Origin: an uncultured Clostridia bacterium
GTDB taxonomy: Bacteria > Bacillota > Clostridia > Christensenellales > UBA1242
Assembly (NCBI GenBank): GCA_944345705.1
Contig: CALVML010000015.1
Span: 1-32,351 of the forward strand
Reading direction: 5' to 3'
DNA: 32,351 nt
Shown here: positions 23,259 through 31,639 of the stretch, in pieces
How the letters are laid out: each line of letters starts with the position of its first letter
Position numbering within the stretch: position 1 is the stretch's first letter
The notes under the pieces: generated by a model
Seen by the model: the letters and a program-made list of their open reading frames with translations, nothing else
What the model was told of the DNA's origin: nothing
Databases searched by the model: none
Translations under genes and position numbers: made by a program

Positions 23259-24089
23259 TTAGTCTAAGGTTATTTTACCTATACGACCTTTCCTAAAATC
23301 GTCAATTACAGCCATCGCTGTTCTTTCAAGATCAAACTCATCTTTTGATAGTATATAGTTGCGCCTTCTAGCAATTCCTTCAAGTGATAAATCGTCACCA
23401 TATCTTGCTTGTAAAAGGCTTGGATATCTTTCGTTTATCATCTCAAGCAAATCTTCTGCAAGCGGACAAATATCTTTCATAACTTCATCTTTAATGCTAC
23501 CGATAAAGAATAATTTTTTTGCTACCGTTTGGTCTTGCAAATTTGGATAGAGCGTACCAGGAGTATCAAATATCTCAATGTTGTCGCCAATCTTCATAAG
23601 TTTTGCACTCTTTGTAACACCAGGCCTATTGCCTGTAACCATCTTAGCCTTTCGCAAAAGACTGTTTATAAAGGTACTCTTTCCGCAGTTTGGCACTCCG
23701 ACAACAACTGCACGGATAATAGGACTAATAAGTTTACCTTGTGATTTTTCAATCTTCTTTTGACAAAGCTGTTTGATTTTTGACTTGATAAGTTTATCAT
23801 TGCCTATCGTGGTACTATTCATAGTCACATAGGAAAGCCCACGCCTTGCAAAATCTTTTAAGATTTCATTTACTCGTGCTTTGTCTGCAAGGTCAATCTT
23901 ATTGATAACATACAATATCTGCTTTCCTTTTGCAAGATGAGATAAACTTGGATTAATCGAAGAAATAGGCGCCCTTGCATCAAGTATATAGATGACCACA
24001 TCAATCTTTGACAGCATCATCTTTAACTCTCGCATAGCCACCTTCATGTGCCCTGGATACCAATTGATTTTTTTAGTTCTCTCCTCCAT
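23259..24089 (-). CDS. rbgA: Ribosome biogenesis GTPase RbgA (YlqF)
   Basis: 276 residues of a circularly permuted GTPase that assists late 50S assembly in the cytosol. The G4 motif NKID (63-66) precedes G1 GVPNCGKST (131-139) and G3 DTPG (175-178), as expected for this family. The N-terminus INWYPGHMKVAMRE is diagnostic. The C-terminal RNA-binding part is short. It has an SD AAGGA 8 nt before the ATG. In most Bacillota the order is trmD-rplS-rbgA; here rplS (bL19) is absent and a 132-bp A/T-rich spacer without a gene takes its place. Confidence 0.95.
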   Translation of the reverse strand: MEERTKKINWYPGHMKVAMRELKMMLSKIDVVIYILDARAPISSINPSLSHLAKGKQILYVINKIDLADKARVNEILKDFARRGLSYVTMNSTTIGNDKLIKSKIKQLCQKKIEKSQGKLISPIIRAVVVGVPNCGKSTFINSLLRKAKMVTGNRPGVTKSAKLMKIGDNIEIFDTPGTLYPNLQDQTVAKKLFFIGSIKDEVMKDICPLAEDLLEMINERYPSLLQARYGDDLSLEGIARRRNYILSKDEFDLERTAMAVIDDFRKGRIGKITLD

Positions 24090-24221
24090 AATTCTTTCCT
24101 TTTCTATCTTGCTTAATCGTAACTAAATTAAATAATTAAGCTATTTATTTTGCAAAAATTTATTATATTTGGCTGTAAATTTAAGAAAAAATGTAGGTTT
24201 TTCTATATTTCTAAAGAATTT

Positions 24222-24890
24222 TTAACTATTTTTGCTTAAATCTGGTCTAACCTTTTTAGTCTTTTCGATAGCCTTTTCCTTGCGCCATTTTGCGATTTCT
24301 TCGTGATTTCCACTCAAAAGCACGCTAGGCACTTTATATCCTAAAAAGTCATACGGGCGAGTATATTGCGGATATTCTAGTGTATTATCTTCAAAACTCT
24401 CACTCGTCAAGCTATCCTTGTTTATAACGCCATCAACCTGTCTTAAAATGCTGTCAATCATCACCATTGCAGGAAGTTCACCGCCTGATAAAACATAGTC
24501 ACCTATAGACAATTCATCAGGCGAAAAGATTTCGCAAATTCTTGCGTCTATTCCTTCATAGTGACCACAAATAAAGATCAAATGCTCTTCTTTTGCATAG
24601 CACTTAGCAATATCGTTATTGAATGTCCTGCCACTTGGAGAAGTCAAAATAATCTTGCTGTTCTCTTTCTGCACGCTTTTTATTGCGTCATAGATTGGCT
24701 GAGGCGTCATGAGCATGCCAGCACCACCACCAAAGGAATAGTCATCGCACTTTTTATGTTTATCAAGAGAAAAATCGCGAATATTTATAATATTTATCGT
24801 AGCTATCCCTTTGTCTTTCGCCCTTTTGATTATGCTCTCATTTAGGTAAGAAAAACTATCTGGAAAAAGCGTCAGGATATCTATTTTCAT
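24222..24890 (-). CDS. trmD: tRNA (guanine-N1)-methyltransferase
   Basis: 222 residues of the SPOUT family enzyme that methylates G37 next to the anticodon and prevents frameshifting. Visible motifs are MKIDILTLFPDSFSYLNESI, DDYSFGGGAGMLMTPQPIYDAI, ICGHYEGIDAR with the knotted SAM site, and SIGDYVLSGGELPAMVMIDSI. The C-terminal KVPSVLLSGNHEEIAKWR is typical. It is slightly shorter than most TrmD (about 240). Its ATG overlaps the rimM stop by 4 bp (ATGA), so translation is coupled. Confidence 0.97.
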   Translation of the reverse strand: MKIDILTLFPDSFSYLNESIIKRAKDKGIATINIINIRDFSLDKHKKCDDYSFGGGAGMLMTPQPIYDAIKSVQKENSKIILTSPSGRTFNNDIAKCYAKEEHLIFICGHYEGIDARICEIFSPDELSIGDYVLSGGELPAMVMIDSILRQVDGVINKDSLTSESFEDNTLEYPQYTRPYDFLGYKVPSVLLSGNHEEIAKWRKEKAIEKTKKVRPDLSKNS

Positions 24891-25372
24891 ATCGCGACCT
24901 CGTCGAATCTTGCCTTGTCCACTTTAAGTTTATCGCCATCTTTTATGAAAACGCCGTTTATAAAAGGTGCTTGAATTTGACGACCTTCCTTTTCTATAAT
25001 CAAATTGTCAACGCTTCCATAACTTTCAACATCGACAATCTGTCCTACAAAATTGCCGTCAAGGTCATAAAGTAGCATTCCGATAAGGTCATCTATAAGA
25101 AAATCTTCGTCATCCTTAACTTCTTCAAGCAAACTCTTGTCAACTTTCATGCTTAAATTGCGAAGCTCCTCAGCCAAATTTCTTGAAGATATCTCTTTAA
25201 ATTTGATATACAAAAAACCCTGCCTTATTGATACTTTCTCAATCGATAAGACCTTACCGCCAACTATGCAACTTTCTACATTATTAAAAACAGCAAGGAG
25301 ATTAGTCAAAGGCTGTGCTTTAACTTCGCCTTTTATCCCTTGCGGTTTTAAAATCTTTGCAATTTCTATCAT
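24887..25372 (-). CDS. rimM: 16S rRNA processing protein RimM
   Basis: 161 residues. RimM binds ribosomal protein S19 and assists 30S head maturation. The N-terminal domain begins MIEIAKILKPQGIKGEVKAQPLT, and the C-terminal PRC-barrel-like domain carries DLIGMLLYDLDGNFVGQIVDVESYGSVDNLII and APFINGVFIK. The SD GGAG is about 9 nt upstream. It sits 4 bp after khpA and overlaps trmD, so rpsP-khpA-rimM-trmD form one operon. Confidence 0.95.
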   Translation of the reverse strand: MIEIAKILKPQGIKGEVKAQPLTNLLAVFNNVESCIVGGKVLSIEKVSIRQGFLYIKFKEISSRNLAEELRNLSMKVDKSLLEEVKDDEDFLIDDLIGMLLYDLDGNFVGQIVDVESYGSVDNLIIEKEGRQIQAPFINGVFIKDGDKLKVDKARFDEVAI

Positions 25373-25376
25373 TTAA

Positions 25377-25607
25377 TTATTCTCCAAACTTAACATACAC
25401 TTTCTTGTGTTGTCTTGAAGATATAGATTTTATAATTGCTCTTATGCTTGAAGCAACCTTGCCACTCTTGCCAATGACTCTACCCATATCTTCAGGATCA
25501 ACAGTCACTTGAATTACAGTTTCGTCACCGTTTTCAATCTCGCTAACCGAAACCTTGTCTTCATTTATGACAAGATTTTTGACAATGTAATCTACTAACT
25601 CTTTCAT
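25377..25607 (-). CDS. khpA: KH-domain RNA-binding protein KhpA (YlqC)
   Basis: 76 residues, one KH domain with the RNA-binding loop GKSGKVASSIRAI (a GxxG loop). KhpA proteins pair with KhpB/EloR and influence cell division and elongation by binding many RNAs. The length is standard. The SD AGGAG lies 6 nt before the ATG. It lies between rpsP and rimM as in most Bacillota. Confidence 0.95.
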   Translation of the reverse strand: MKELVDYIVKNLVINEDKVSVSEIENGDETVIQVTVDPEDMGRVIGKSGKVASSIRAIIKSISSRQHKKVYVKFGE

Positions 25608-25640
25608 AAAATCTCCTATTTATTTTATACGATTTACAAA

Positions 25641-25889
25641 TTACTTTTCAATAACGCCACTTTTTACAAGAATATTCTTTGCTGTTTGAGTTGGTTGAGC
25701 GCCATCTTTAAGCCATTTGCTTGCTTTTTCGCTGTCAATCTTAATCTCTGCAGGATCTTTAAGTGGATTGTAAGTGCCGATGATATCGATAAACTTTCCA
25801 TCTCTTGGTGATTTAGAATCTGCAACTACAACTCTGTAGAAAGGTGATTTCTTATCGCCCATTCTTGTAAGTCTGATTTTAACTGCCAT
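25641..25889 (-). CDS. rpsP: Ribosomal protein bS16
   Basis: 82 residues, full length. It shows the bS16 pattern: [39 protein letters not shown], then [22 protein letters not shown]. It is a structural protein of the 30S body. The SD AAAGGAGG is very strong, 5 nt from the ATG. It begins the rpsP-khpA-rimM-trmD unit and is separated from ffh by a 180-bp A/T-rich leader containing a hairpin. Confidence 0.97.
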   Translation of the reverse strand: MAVKIRLTRMGDKKSPFYRVVVADSKSPRDGKFIDIIGTYNPLKDPAEIKIDSEKASKWLKDGAQPTQTAKNILVKSGVIEK

Positions 25890-25935
25890 TTTTTCCTCCT
25901 TTATAAATTTGCATTTTTATGACTTTGCATGTCTA

Positions 25936-25962
25936 TATCCTTAAGAGTAAACTCTTGAGATA
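25936..25962 (-). promoter_or_regulatory. Hairpin in the rpsP leader
   Basis: CTTAAGAGT (25940-25948) pairs with ACTCTTGAG (25951-25959), with one mismatch or wobble, and flanking TATC/GATA extends it. No T-tract follows on the minus strand, so it is not a normal terminator. It could be a leader structure or a processing site. Confidence 0.4.
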
Positions 25963-26069
25963 CCTTTAAATATTGATTAATTTTAGTAAAATCTCGAAAA
26001 TTTTACATTTTTTAAGCATTTTTTAAGTAAATTTTGCAAAATTTTTATATATTTTCTTAAAATTTGCCT

Positions 26070-27380
26070 CTAGAACATCTTGCGGAACTTTCCGCTCTTC
26101 AACTGTTTCATCATTTCCTTTGACTGCTCAAATTGCCTTAAAAGTTGATTTACCTGTTGTATAGATGTTCCGCTACCTTTAGCAATTCGTGCTCGTCTTG
26201 ACGCTTTGATGATGTCAGGATTGCGTCTTTCTGCAGGTGTCATAGATTGGATAATCGCTTTGTTGACAAGCATTTGATTTTCGTCAATGTCAAGATTTTT
26301 TATCTTTCCGCCTATCCCTGGTATCATAGAAAGCACATCTTTTATGTTGCCCATCTTTTTAATGCTGTCAAGTTGCTTTAGATAATCATCAAAGGTGAAA
26401 GAGTTTTCCTTGAATTTCTTTTCCATCTCTTTCATCTCTTCTTCGGTGACCGCCTCTTGCGCCTTTTCAATCAAAGAAAGTACATCACCCATTCCAAGAA
26501 TACGATTTGCAATTCGATCTGGATAGAAAGGTTCGATATCCCCTATTTTCTCTCCCACACCGGTAAATTTGATAGGTTTTCCTGTGATTGCCTTGATTGA
26601 TAGTGCAGCTCCGCCACGAGTATCGCCGTCAAGTTTGGTAAGGATAACACCAGTGATATCAAGCTTTTCGTTGAATGAACTTGCACAAGTGACTGCGTCC
26701 TGTCCAGTCATGGCATCAACTACAAGAAGTATTTCGATCGGCTTAAGTTTTTCTTTGATCGACTTAAGTTCGTCCATAAGCTCTTCATTTATATGCAGTC
26801 TGCCAGCCGTGTCGAGAATGACTGTGTCGTAACCCTGCTTTAGTGCATAATCTCTTGCATGCTCGGCTGTCTTTACAGGATTTTGTTTGCCTTTTTCAAA
26901 AACTTCTATATTTGCCTGCTTTCCAACAACTTGAAGTTGGTTAATAGCTGCAGGTCTATAGATATCGCAAGCGACAAGCAATGGTTTTTTGCCAGACTTT
27001 TTTAAGTATGCGCCAAGTTTTGCACACATTGTCGTCTTGCCCGCACCCTGAAGTCCGCACATCATAATTACAGTAGGCGGAGATGGCGATACGCTGAGTT
27101 TTTGATTTGTGCTTGACATGAGAGAAACAAGTTCATCTCTCACAATCTTGATCACCTGCTGAGATGGCGTCAAACTCTTTAACACCTCATCTCCAACAGC
27201 CTTTTCGGATACAGTTTTGACGAAATCTTTTGCCACGAGATAATTGACATCAGCTTCAAGCAGTGCAATTCGCACCTCTCTCATTGCCTCTTTGATTTCA
27301 AGTTCTGTCAGTCTGCCTCGTTTTGTGAGCTTTGAAAATATATGATTAAATTTTTCAGATAATGAAGAAAAAAGTGCCAT
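26070..27380 (-). CDS. ffh: Signal recognition particle protein Ffh (SRP54)
   Basis: 436 residues of the SRP GTPase that, with the SRP RNA and FtsY, targets membrane proteins. The N domain is 1-90. The G domain has GLQGAGKT (109-116), DTAGRLH and TKLDGDTRGGAAL. The M domain (from about 325) carries the methionine-rich signal-binding and RNA-binding part, MTPAERRNPDIIKASRRARIAKGSG, ending at KFRKMF. The SD AGGGG lies 6 nt before the ATG. It starts 1 bp after the ylxM stop, so the pair is coupled. No ftsY and no recognisable SRP RNA are in the window. Confidence 0.97.
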   Translation of the reverse strand: MALFSSLSEKFNHIFSKLTKRGRLTELEIKEAMREVRIALLEADVNYLVAKDFVKTVSEKAVGDEVLKSLTPSQQVIKIVRDELVSLMSSTNQKLSVSPSPPTVIMMCGLQGAGKTTMCAKLGAYLKKSGKKPLLVACDIYRPAAINQLQVVGKQANIEVFEKGKQNPVKTAEHARDYALKQGYDTVILDTAGRLHINEELMDELKSIKEKLKPIEILLVVDAMTGQDAVTCASSFNEKLDITGVILTKLDGDTRGGAALSIKAITGKPIKFTGVGEKIGDIEPFYPDRIANRILGMGDVLSLIEKAQEAVTEEEMKEMEKKFKENSFTFDDYLKQLDSIKKMGNIKDVLSMIPGIGGKIKNLDIDENQMLVNKAIIQSMTPAERRNPDIIKASRRARIAKGSGTSIQQVNQLLRQFEQSKEMMKQLKSGKFRKMF

Positions 27381-27381
27381 C

Positions 27382-27657
27382 TTATCCCCTTTTATTTTTT
27401 AATTTCTCTATTTCTCTTTCTAGTTTATCAAGTCTTTCGCTAAAAGACAACTTTTCTTCAAGGTTTTTCAGTTTTTTTTCTGCTTTTGTAATGCTATCAA
27501 GCACAGCCTGCCTTGAAATCGACAAATTTTCGGCAATTTCTGAAATAGTAAAGTCAAACGATAGATACTCGTCCATAACTTCCCTTTGCCCTTCGCTTAA
27601 GAGATTTTTATAGATATCAAAAAGTCTATTAAGTTTTATTTTTTCTTCAATTTCCAT
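27382..27657 (-). CDS. ylxM: YlxM/p13-like helix-turn-helix protein
   Basis: 91 residues. The sigma-70 region-4-like HTH is visible in YLSFDFTISEIAENLSISRQAVLDSITKAEKKL, and a short coiled tail follows (LERLDKLEREIEKLKNK). YlxM is found next to ffh in Bacillota and is thought to bind Ffh or RNA. It ends one base before the ffh start. No clear SD precedes its ATG: the sequence before it is AAAGTGACTT, and a TATAAT-like box stands about 35 nt upstream. Confidence 0.9.
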   Translation of the reverse strand: MEIEEKIKLNRLFDIYKNLLSEGQREVMDEYLSFDFTISEIAENLSISRQAVLDSITKAEKKLKNLEEKLSFSERLDKLEREIEKLKNKRG

Positions 27658-27736
27658 AAGTCACTTTGTAAAGCAAAACTGCTTGACATTATATTAACAT
27701 AAAAGAAAAATAAAATCAAGTCTTTTTCAAAAAAAA

Positions 27737-28018
27737 TTATAAATCATCCTCATTAAAAATAAAATCTAGATTAAAGACGATGTTATTAGTTAAATCATAA
27801 ACATAATCTCTTCTTATTAATCTAAATTCAACCCATCTTAACTTTCTAAAAAATACAATCAATTCATCAAAACTTCTTATAGGAATTTTGATTATTTTAA
27901 TGACATTATAATTATCAACAAAAAACCTCTCCTCATTTTTCATCTCGTCATAGTCATAGTTTATCTTTTTCACTATTCTCGTTTTAGCTCTCGTTTCTTT
28001 TCTTTTGTACTTTTTCAC
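27737..28018 (-). CDS. Small uncharacterised basic protein, GTG start
   Basis: 93 residues from a GTG that has AAGGAAGG about 7 nt upstream. The first 20 residues are strongly basic (KKYKRKETRAKTRIVKK), and the rest is Ile/Phe/Asp-rich with no known domain. Base composition is visibly more AT-rich than in the ffh block. It is divergent from the HTH gene at 28123 across a 104-bp region with two palindromes and a promoter (28039-28067), the arrangement of a regulator and its target. It was possibly acquired together with that gene. Confidence 0.65.
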   Translation of the reverse strand: MKKYKRKETRAKTRIVKKINYDYDEMKNEERFFVDNYNVIKIIKIPIRSFDELIVFFRKLRWVEFRLIRRDYVYDLTNNIVFNLDFIFNEDDL

Positions 28019-28038
28019 AATTTACCTTCCTTATATAT

Positions 28039-28067
28039 ATTATATGCTAAATACCTGTGAATTCCAA
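28039..28067 (-). promoter_or_regulatory. Promoter of the 27737-28018 gene
   Basis: TTGGAA (28067-28062), a 17-nt spacer and a perfect TATAAT (28044-28039) on the minus strand. Confidence 0.75.
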
Positions 28068-28078
28068 CAAATTTTATG

Positions 28079-28124
28079 AATATTTTGCCAAAATATTAAC
28101 ATAAAAAAAATAGTGAGTTAATAT
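28079..28124. promoter_or_regulatory. Two palindromes in the divergent HTH promoter region, candidate operators
   Basis: AATATTTTG and its reverse complement flank one central base (28079-28097). ATATTAAC (28093-28100) pairs with GTTAATAT (28117-28124), a site that covers the start codon of the HTH gene. Both lie between divergent genes, as expected for autoregulation. A hairpin formed by the second pair could also hide the ribosome site. Confidence 0.55.
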
Positions 28125-28545
28125 GACTAAATTTTCAGAAAATTTGAAAGATATTTTAATAGAAAAGAATAAAACATTTAAAGATTTAGCAAAAGATGGA
28201 ATAATTGCGAACCGCACCTTTTATCACTATGATTGCTATACTCCTTTTTTGCCAACAATATTAAAAATCGCAAATTATTTAAAAGTATCATTAGACTATT
28301 TAACAAATAGAATTTCTTATAATAATTTTAAAGTTTATAGCCTAAATCAAACAAATTTTTATAAAAATTTAATGGATAACTTAAAAGATCAAAATATTTC
28401 TCAGAATAAATTCGCAAAAGATTTAAAAATTGGAAGAGCAAATTTCACTTATTGGAAACATGGAAAATTGCCAAAACTTGAGTCGCTAATATTAATAGCC
28501 GATTACCTTAACATAAATATTGATGACCTGTTAGATTTTGAATAA
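28123..28545 (+). CDS. XRE-family regulator with two tandem HTH domains
   Basis: 140 residues made of two Cro/C1-type helix-turn-helix halves: residues 1-65 (KFSENLKDILIEKNKTFKDLAKDGIIANRTFYHY...LKVSLDYLTN) and 75-140 (NFYKNLMDNLKDQNISQNKFAKDLKIGRANFTYWKHGKLPKLESL...NINIDDLLDFE). Each ends in the same LxVSLDYLT / LNINIDDLL motif, so the gene probably arose by internal duplication. There is no ligand or peptidase domain. No good SD is present (GTGAG only). It is very AT-rich compared with neighbours. It is convergent with hemW and divergent from the 27737 gene, which it likely regulates along with itself. Confidence 0.82.
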   Translation: MTKFSENLKDILIEKNKTFKDLAKDGIIANRTFYHYDCYTPFLPTILKIANYLKVSLDYLTNRISYNNFKVYSLNQTNFYKNLMDNLKDQNISQNKFAKDLKIGRANFTYWKHGKLPKLESLILIADYLNINIDDLLDFE

Positions 28546-28581
28546 TGATTTATAATTTTTTATATCAACAAAAATTTATCA

Positions 28582-29679
28582 CTAAGGCAAAAGTTTTATT
28601 ATGATATCATTGCTCACACCATAAAAGGAAGGGTTAAGATAAAATCTATCCCCTTTTTCTTTTATAATCTTTTGTTTTACAAGTTCTAGAAAATTTGCAT
28701 TTTCTTCTATATTATATCCTAGATTTTTTAAGTCCTTTTTGCTTGTACCATAGGAGCATCTTAGACCCAGCATGATCAATTCTTCAATTCGGTCTTGCAA
28801 GGTTAATTGTTCGCAGAATTCTCGTTTGCCTTGATAATATTCTTTAAAATTTGAACTATTTGCAAAACGCTTGCCACTAAAAAAGGAATGAGCGCTCATG
28901 CCAAAGCCTACATATTCACTTCCTGTCCAATATTTGATATTATGTCTGCTTTCAAAGCCACGGAGAGCAAAATTTGATATTTCATATTGTAAAAAGCGGT
29001 TTTTTTTCAAAAATTCCACCGCTTTTTGATAAAATTCAACGCAAGCGTCATCATTTAAAAGTAAATCACGGTTTTCATTGACAAGTTTTTCAAGTTTAGT
29101 GCCACGCTCAATTTGAAGCATATAGAGTGAAAAGTGTTTTACTCCTTTTTCTATCAATTGTTGCAAGTGAAAAGCAAAACTTGAAAAACTTTCTTTAAGT
29201 CCTATAAGTAAATCAACAGAGATATTTTCTATTCCGCTTTCCTTCAAAATATCTATCGCTTTAAGTGCTTTAGACGGCGAATGCAATCTCTCTATCAATT
29301 TCAAGTTATTTTTGTCAAGGCTCTGCACACCGAGTGACACCCTATTTATGCCCAACTTATTATAAAACTTTGCTTTAGCAAGAGTCAGTGAGTTTGGATT
29401 GCATTCTATAGTTATTTCGGCATCTTTTTTTACTTTAAACTTTTTGTAAAGAGCATCAAAAATTCTTTTTAGCTGATAAGTTTTCAAAAGTGATGGCGTT
29501 CCGCCACCTATATAGATTGTATCGATCCCTTCGACTTTGTCATAATTAAAACTTTCTATCTCTTTAGTAAGATGAAAGATATATTCATCAATCTTATCTT
29601 CGCTTTTTGCAAAAGAACAAAATGCACAGTAAGCACACTTTTGCCTGCAAAAAGGTATATGAATGTAGATTGCACTCAT
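28582..29679 (-). CDS. hemW: Radical SAM heme chaperone HemW (coproporphyrinogen III oxidase-like)
   Basis: 365 residues from an ATG at 29679, one base after the lepA stop, with GAGG upstream; an ATG seven codons earlier lies inside lepA. The radical SAM cluster motif CRQKCAYC (Cys11, Cys15, Cys18) is followed by Cys21. Typical motifs are DTIYIGGGTPSLL, INRVSLGVQSLDKNNLKLIERLHS and ISVDLLIGLKES. HemW delivers heme to respiratory enzymes; it is not a true HemN because the HemN-specific N-terminal residues are missing. lepA-hemW is the usual order in Bacillota, and hrcA-grpE-dnaK would normally follow but does not here. Confidence 0.93.
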   Translation of the reverse strand: MSAIYIHIPFCRQKCAYCAFCSFAKSEDKIDEYIFHLTKEIESFNYDKVEGIDTIYIGGGTPSLLKTYQLKRIFDALYKKFKVKKDAEITIECNPNSLTLAKAKFYNKLGINRVSLGVQSLDKNNLKLIERLHSPSKALKAIDILKESGIENISVDLLIGLKESFSSFAFHLQQLIEKGVKHFSLYMLQIERGTKLEKLVNENRDLLLNDDACVEFYQKAVEFLKKNRFLQYEISNFALRGFESRHNIKYWTGSEYVGFGMSAHSFFSGKRFANSSNFKEYYQGKREFCEQLTLQDRIEELIMLGLRCSYGTSKKDLKNLGYNIEENANFLELVKQKIIKEKGDRFYLNPSFYGVSNDIIIKLLP

Positions 29680-29680
29680 A

Positions 29681-31489
29681 CTATTTATCCTCGTCATCAA
29701 GTTTCAAAATTGACATAAATGCTTCGGAAGGAATTTCAACTGAGCCAATTCTTCGCATACGCTTCTTGCCTTCCTTTTGCTTTTCAAGCAGTTTTCGCTT
29801 TCTAGTTATATCTCCGCCATAACATTTTGCAAGTACATCTTTTCGCATTGCAGAGAGAGTTTCTCTCGCGATTATTTTACTGCCAATAGCCGCCTGAATT
29901 GGCACTTCAAAAAGCTGTCTTGGAATTATCTTTTTTAACTTCTCAACGAGCGCCCTTCCTCGAGTATAGGCTTTGTCCTTATGCACAATAATTGAAAGCG
30001 CATCGCACTTTTCGCCATTAAGCAATATATCAACGCGCACAAGGTCACTTCTCTCAAAATCACTGATCTCATAGTCAAGGCTTGCATAGCCCTTACTTCT
30101 AGACTTCAAACTGTCAAAAAAGTCATATACGATTTCTCCAAGCGGCAAACTATAATTGAGTTTAACACGATTTGTGTCAAGGTATACAAGATCTTTGTAT
30201 ATTCCACGCTTGTCTTGACATAACTCCATTATCGCACCAACATAGGCAGGTGGAGTGAATATATGCACATTTGCGCAAGGTTCTTCTATATAGTCAATCT
30301 CGACAGGACTTGGCAGAGATGATGGATTTGATAATTCAACCATGCTACCATCAGTCTTATGCACTCTATAATAAACACTAGGTGCTGTTGTGATAATATC
30401 AAGATTGTACTCTCGCTCTAATCTTTGAGTGATGATTTCAAGATGCAAAAGTCCTAGAAAACCACATCTAAAACCAAAGCCTAACGCCTGAGATACTTCT
30501 GGCTGAAAGGAAAGAGAGGCGTCATTCAACTTTAACTTTTCAAGTGCGTCCTTAAGATCGTTATATTTCGCGCCGTCAACTGTGAACACACCGCAGAAAA
30601 CCACAGGTTGTACCTTTTTGTATCCACTGAGTGCATCATTAGTCGGATCATCGTCATGTGTAATTGTGTCGCCAACCTCAATATCACTTATATTCTTGAT
30701 TGAGCCAGTAAGATATCCAACTTCCCCTGCCATCAAGCAGTCTTTTTGCTTAGCAAAAGGCACAAAAATGCCAACTTCTGTCACTTCGTAAGTTTTGCCC
30801 GTGTGCATCATTCTTATTTTATCGCCTACTTTGACCTTGCCATCAAATACTCGTATAAGGCAGATTGCACCCTTGAAATTGTCATAGTAACTATCAAAGA
30901 TAAGACATTTGAGTTTGCCATTTTCATCGCCAACAGGTGACGGGAATTCCTTTATTATCATCTGAAGCACTTGATCAATGTTTGTGCCATCTTTTGCAGA
31001 AATGCAAGGCGCGTGCATGGCAGGAATACCGATCACGTCTTCAATTTCCTTCTTGATCTCCTCTGGTCTTGCACTAGGAAGGTCGATCTTGTTGATGACT
31101 GGCAGTACTTCCAAATTGTTGTCAACAGCAAGATAGGCATTTGCAAGCGTCTGTGCCTCAACTCCTTGCGATGCGTCAACTATAAGGATCGCCCCTTCGC
31201 ACGCGGCAAGCGAACGCGAAACCTCATAGGTAAAGTCTACATGCCCTGGTGTGTCAATCAGATTAAGTTCATACTCTTCGCCCTCATAGGTGTAATGCAT
31301 GGTTGTCGGCGTCAACTTGATTGTGATCCCCTTTTCTCTTTCAAGCTCCATGCTATCCAGAAGTTGCTCTTGCATATCACGCTTTGCAAGTGTCCCTGTA
31401 CTTTCAATAAGCCTGTCCGCAAGAGTAGATTTTCCATGATCAATATGTGCAATTATACAAAAATTTCGAATTTTCTGAAATCGTTCCAT
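29681..31489 (-). CDS. lepA: Elongation factor 4 (LepA)
   Basis: 602 residues from an ATG at 31489. The longer frame from 31525 adds 12 residues not seen in the family. The GTPase domain begins [21 protein letters not shown] (G1 AHIDHGKS), followed by DTPGHVDF and NKIDLP. The LepA-specific C-terminal domain is present ([30 protein letters not shown]). LepA acts on ribosomes in translation and 30S biogenesis. A TATAAT ends seven bases before the ATG, and there is no SD, so the mRNA is probably leaderless. It is followed by hemW. Confidence 0.97.
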   Translation of the reverse strand: MERFQKIRNFCIIAHIDHGKSTLADRLIESTGTLAKRDMQEQLLDSMELEREKGITIKLTPTTMHYTYEGEEYELNLIDTPGHVDFTYEVSRSLAACEGAILIVDASQGVEAQTLANAYLAVDNNLEVLPVINKIDLPSARPEEIKKEIEDVIGIPAMHAPCISAKDGTNIDQVLQMIIKEFPSPVGDENGKLKCLIFDSYYDNFKGAICLIRVFDGKVKVGDKIRMMHTGKTYEVTEVGIFVPFAKQKDCLMAGEVGYLTGSIKNISDIEVGDTITHDDDPTNDALSGYKKVQPVVFCGVFTVDGAKYNDLKDALEKLKLNDASLSFQPEVSQALGFGFRCGFLGLLHLEIITQRLEREYNLDIITTAPSVYYRVHKTDGSMVELSNPSSLPSPVEIDYIEEPCANVHIFTPPAYVGAIMELCQDKRGIYKDLVYLDTNRVKLNYSLPLGEIVYDFFDSLKSRSKGYASLDYEISDFERSDLVRVDILLNGEKCDALSIIVHKDKAYTRGRALVEKLKKIIPRQLFEVPIQAAIGSKIIARETLSAMRKDVLAKCYGGDITRKRKLLEKQKEGKKRMRRIGSVEIPSEAFMSILKLDDEDK

Positions 31490-31496
31490 AAAGAAG

Positions 31497-31525
31497 ATTA
31501 TAAACGAATTGTAAAATAAAATCAA
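31497..31525 (-). promoter_or_regulatory. Promoter of lepA-hemW, placed for a leaderless mRNA
   Basis: TTGATT (31525-31520), a 17-nt spacer and a perfect TATAAT (31502-31497), then seven bases to the ATG at 31489. Confidence 0.75.
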
Positions 31526-31587
31526 ATATATTTAAGTTAAAATTTTAAACATAAAGATCTTGACAAAAAAATAAACAAACTGACATT

Positions 31588-31614
31588 AAAAAAGGGCAGA
31601 TTTTCTCTGCCCTT
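31588..31614 (-). terminator. Rho-independent terminator downstream of the 31640 gene
   Basis: AAGGGCAGA (31592-31600) pairs perfectly with TCTGCCCTT (31606-31614). T-rich tracts lie on both sides, so it may work both ways. Confidence 0.9.
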
Positions 31615-31639
31615 GATTTTTTTATCTTTTCAATAATGC

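Noticed and set aside
31490..31525. Longer LepA N-terminus
   Set aside because: The added residues are unlike LepA, and the region is the promoter.
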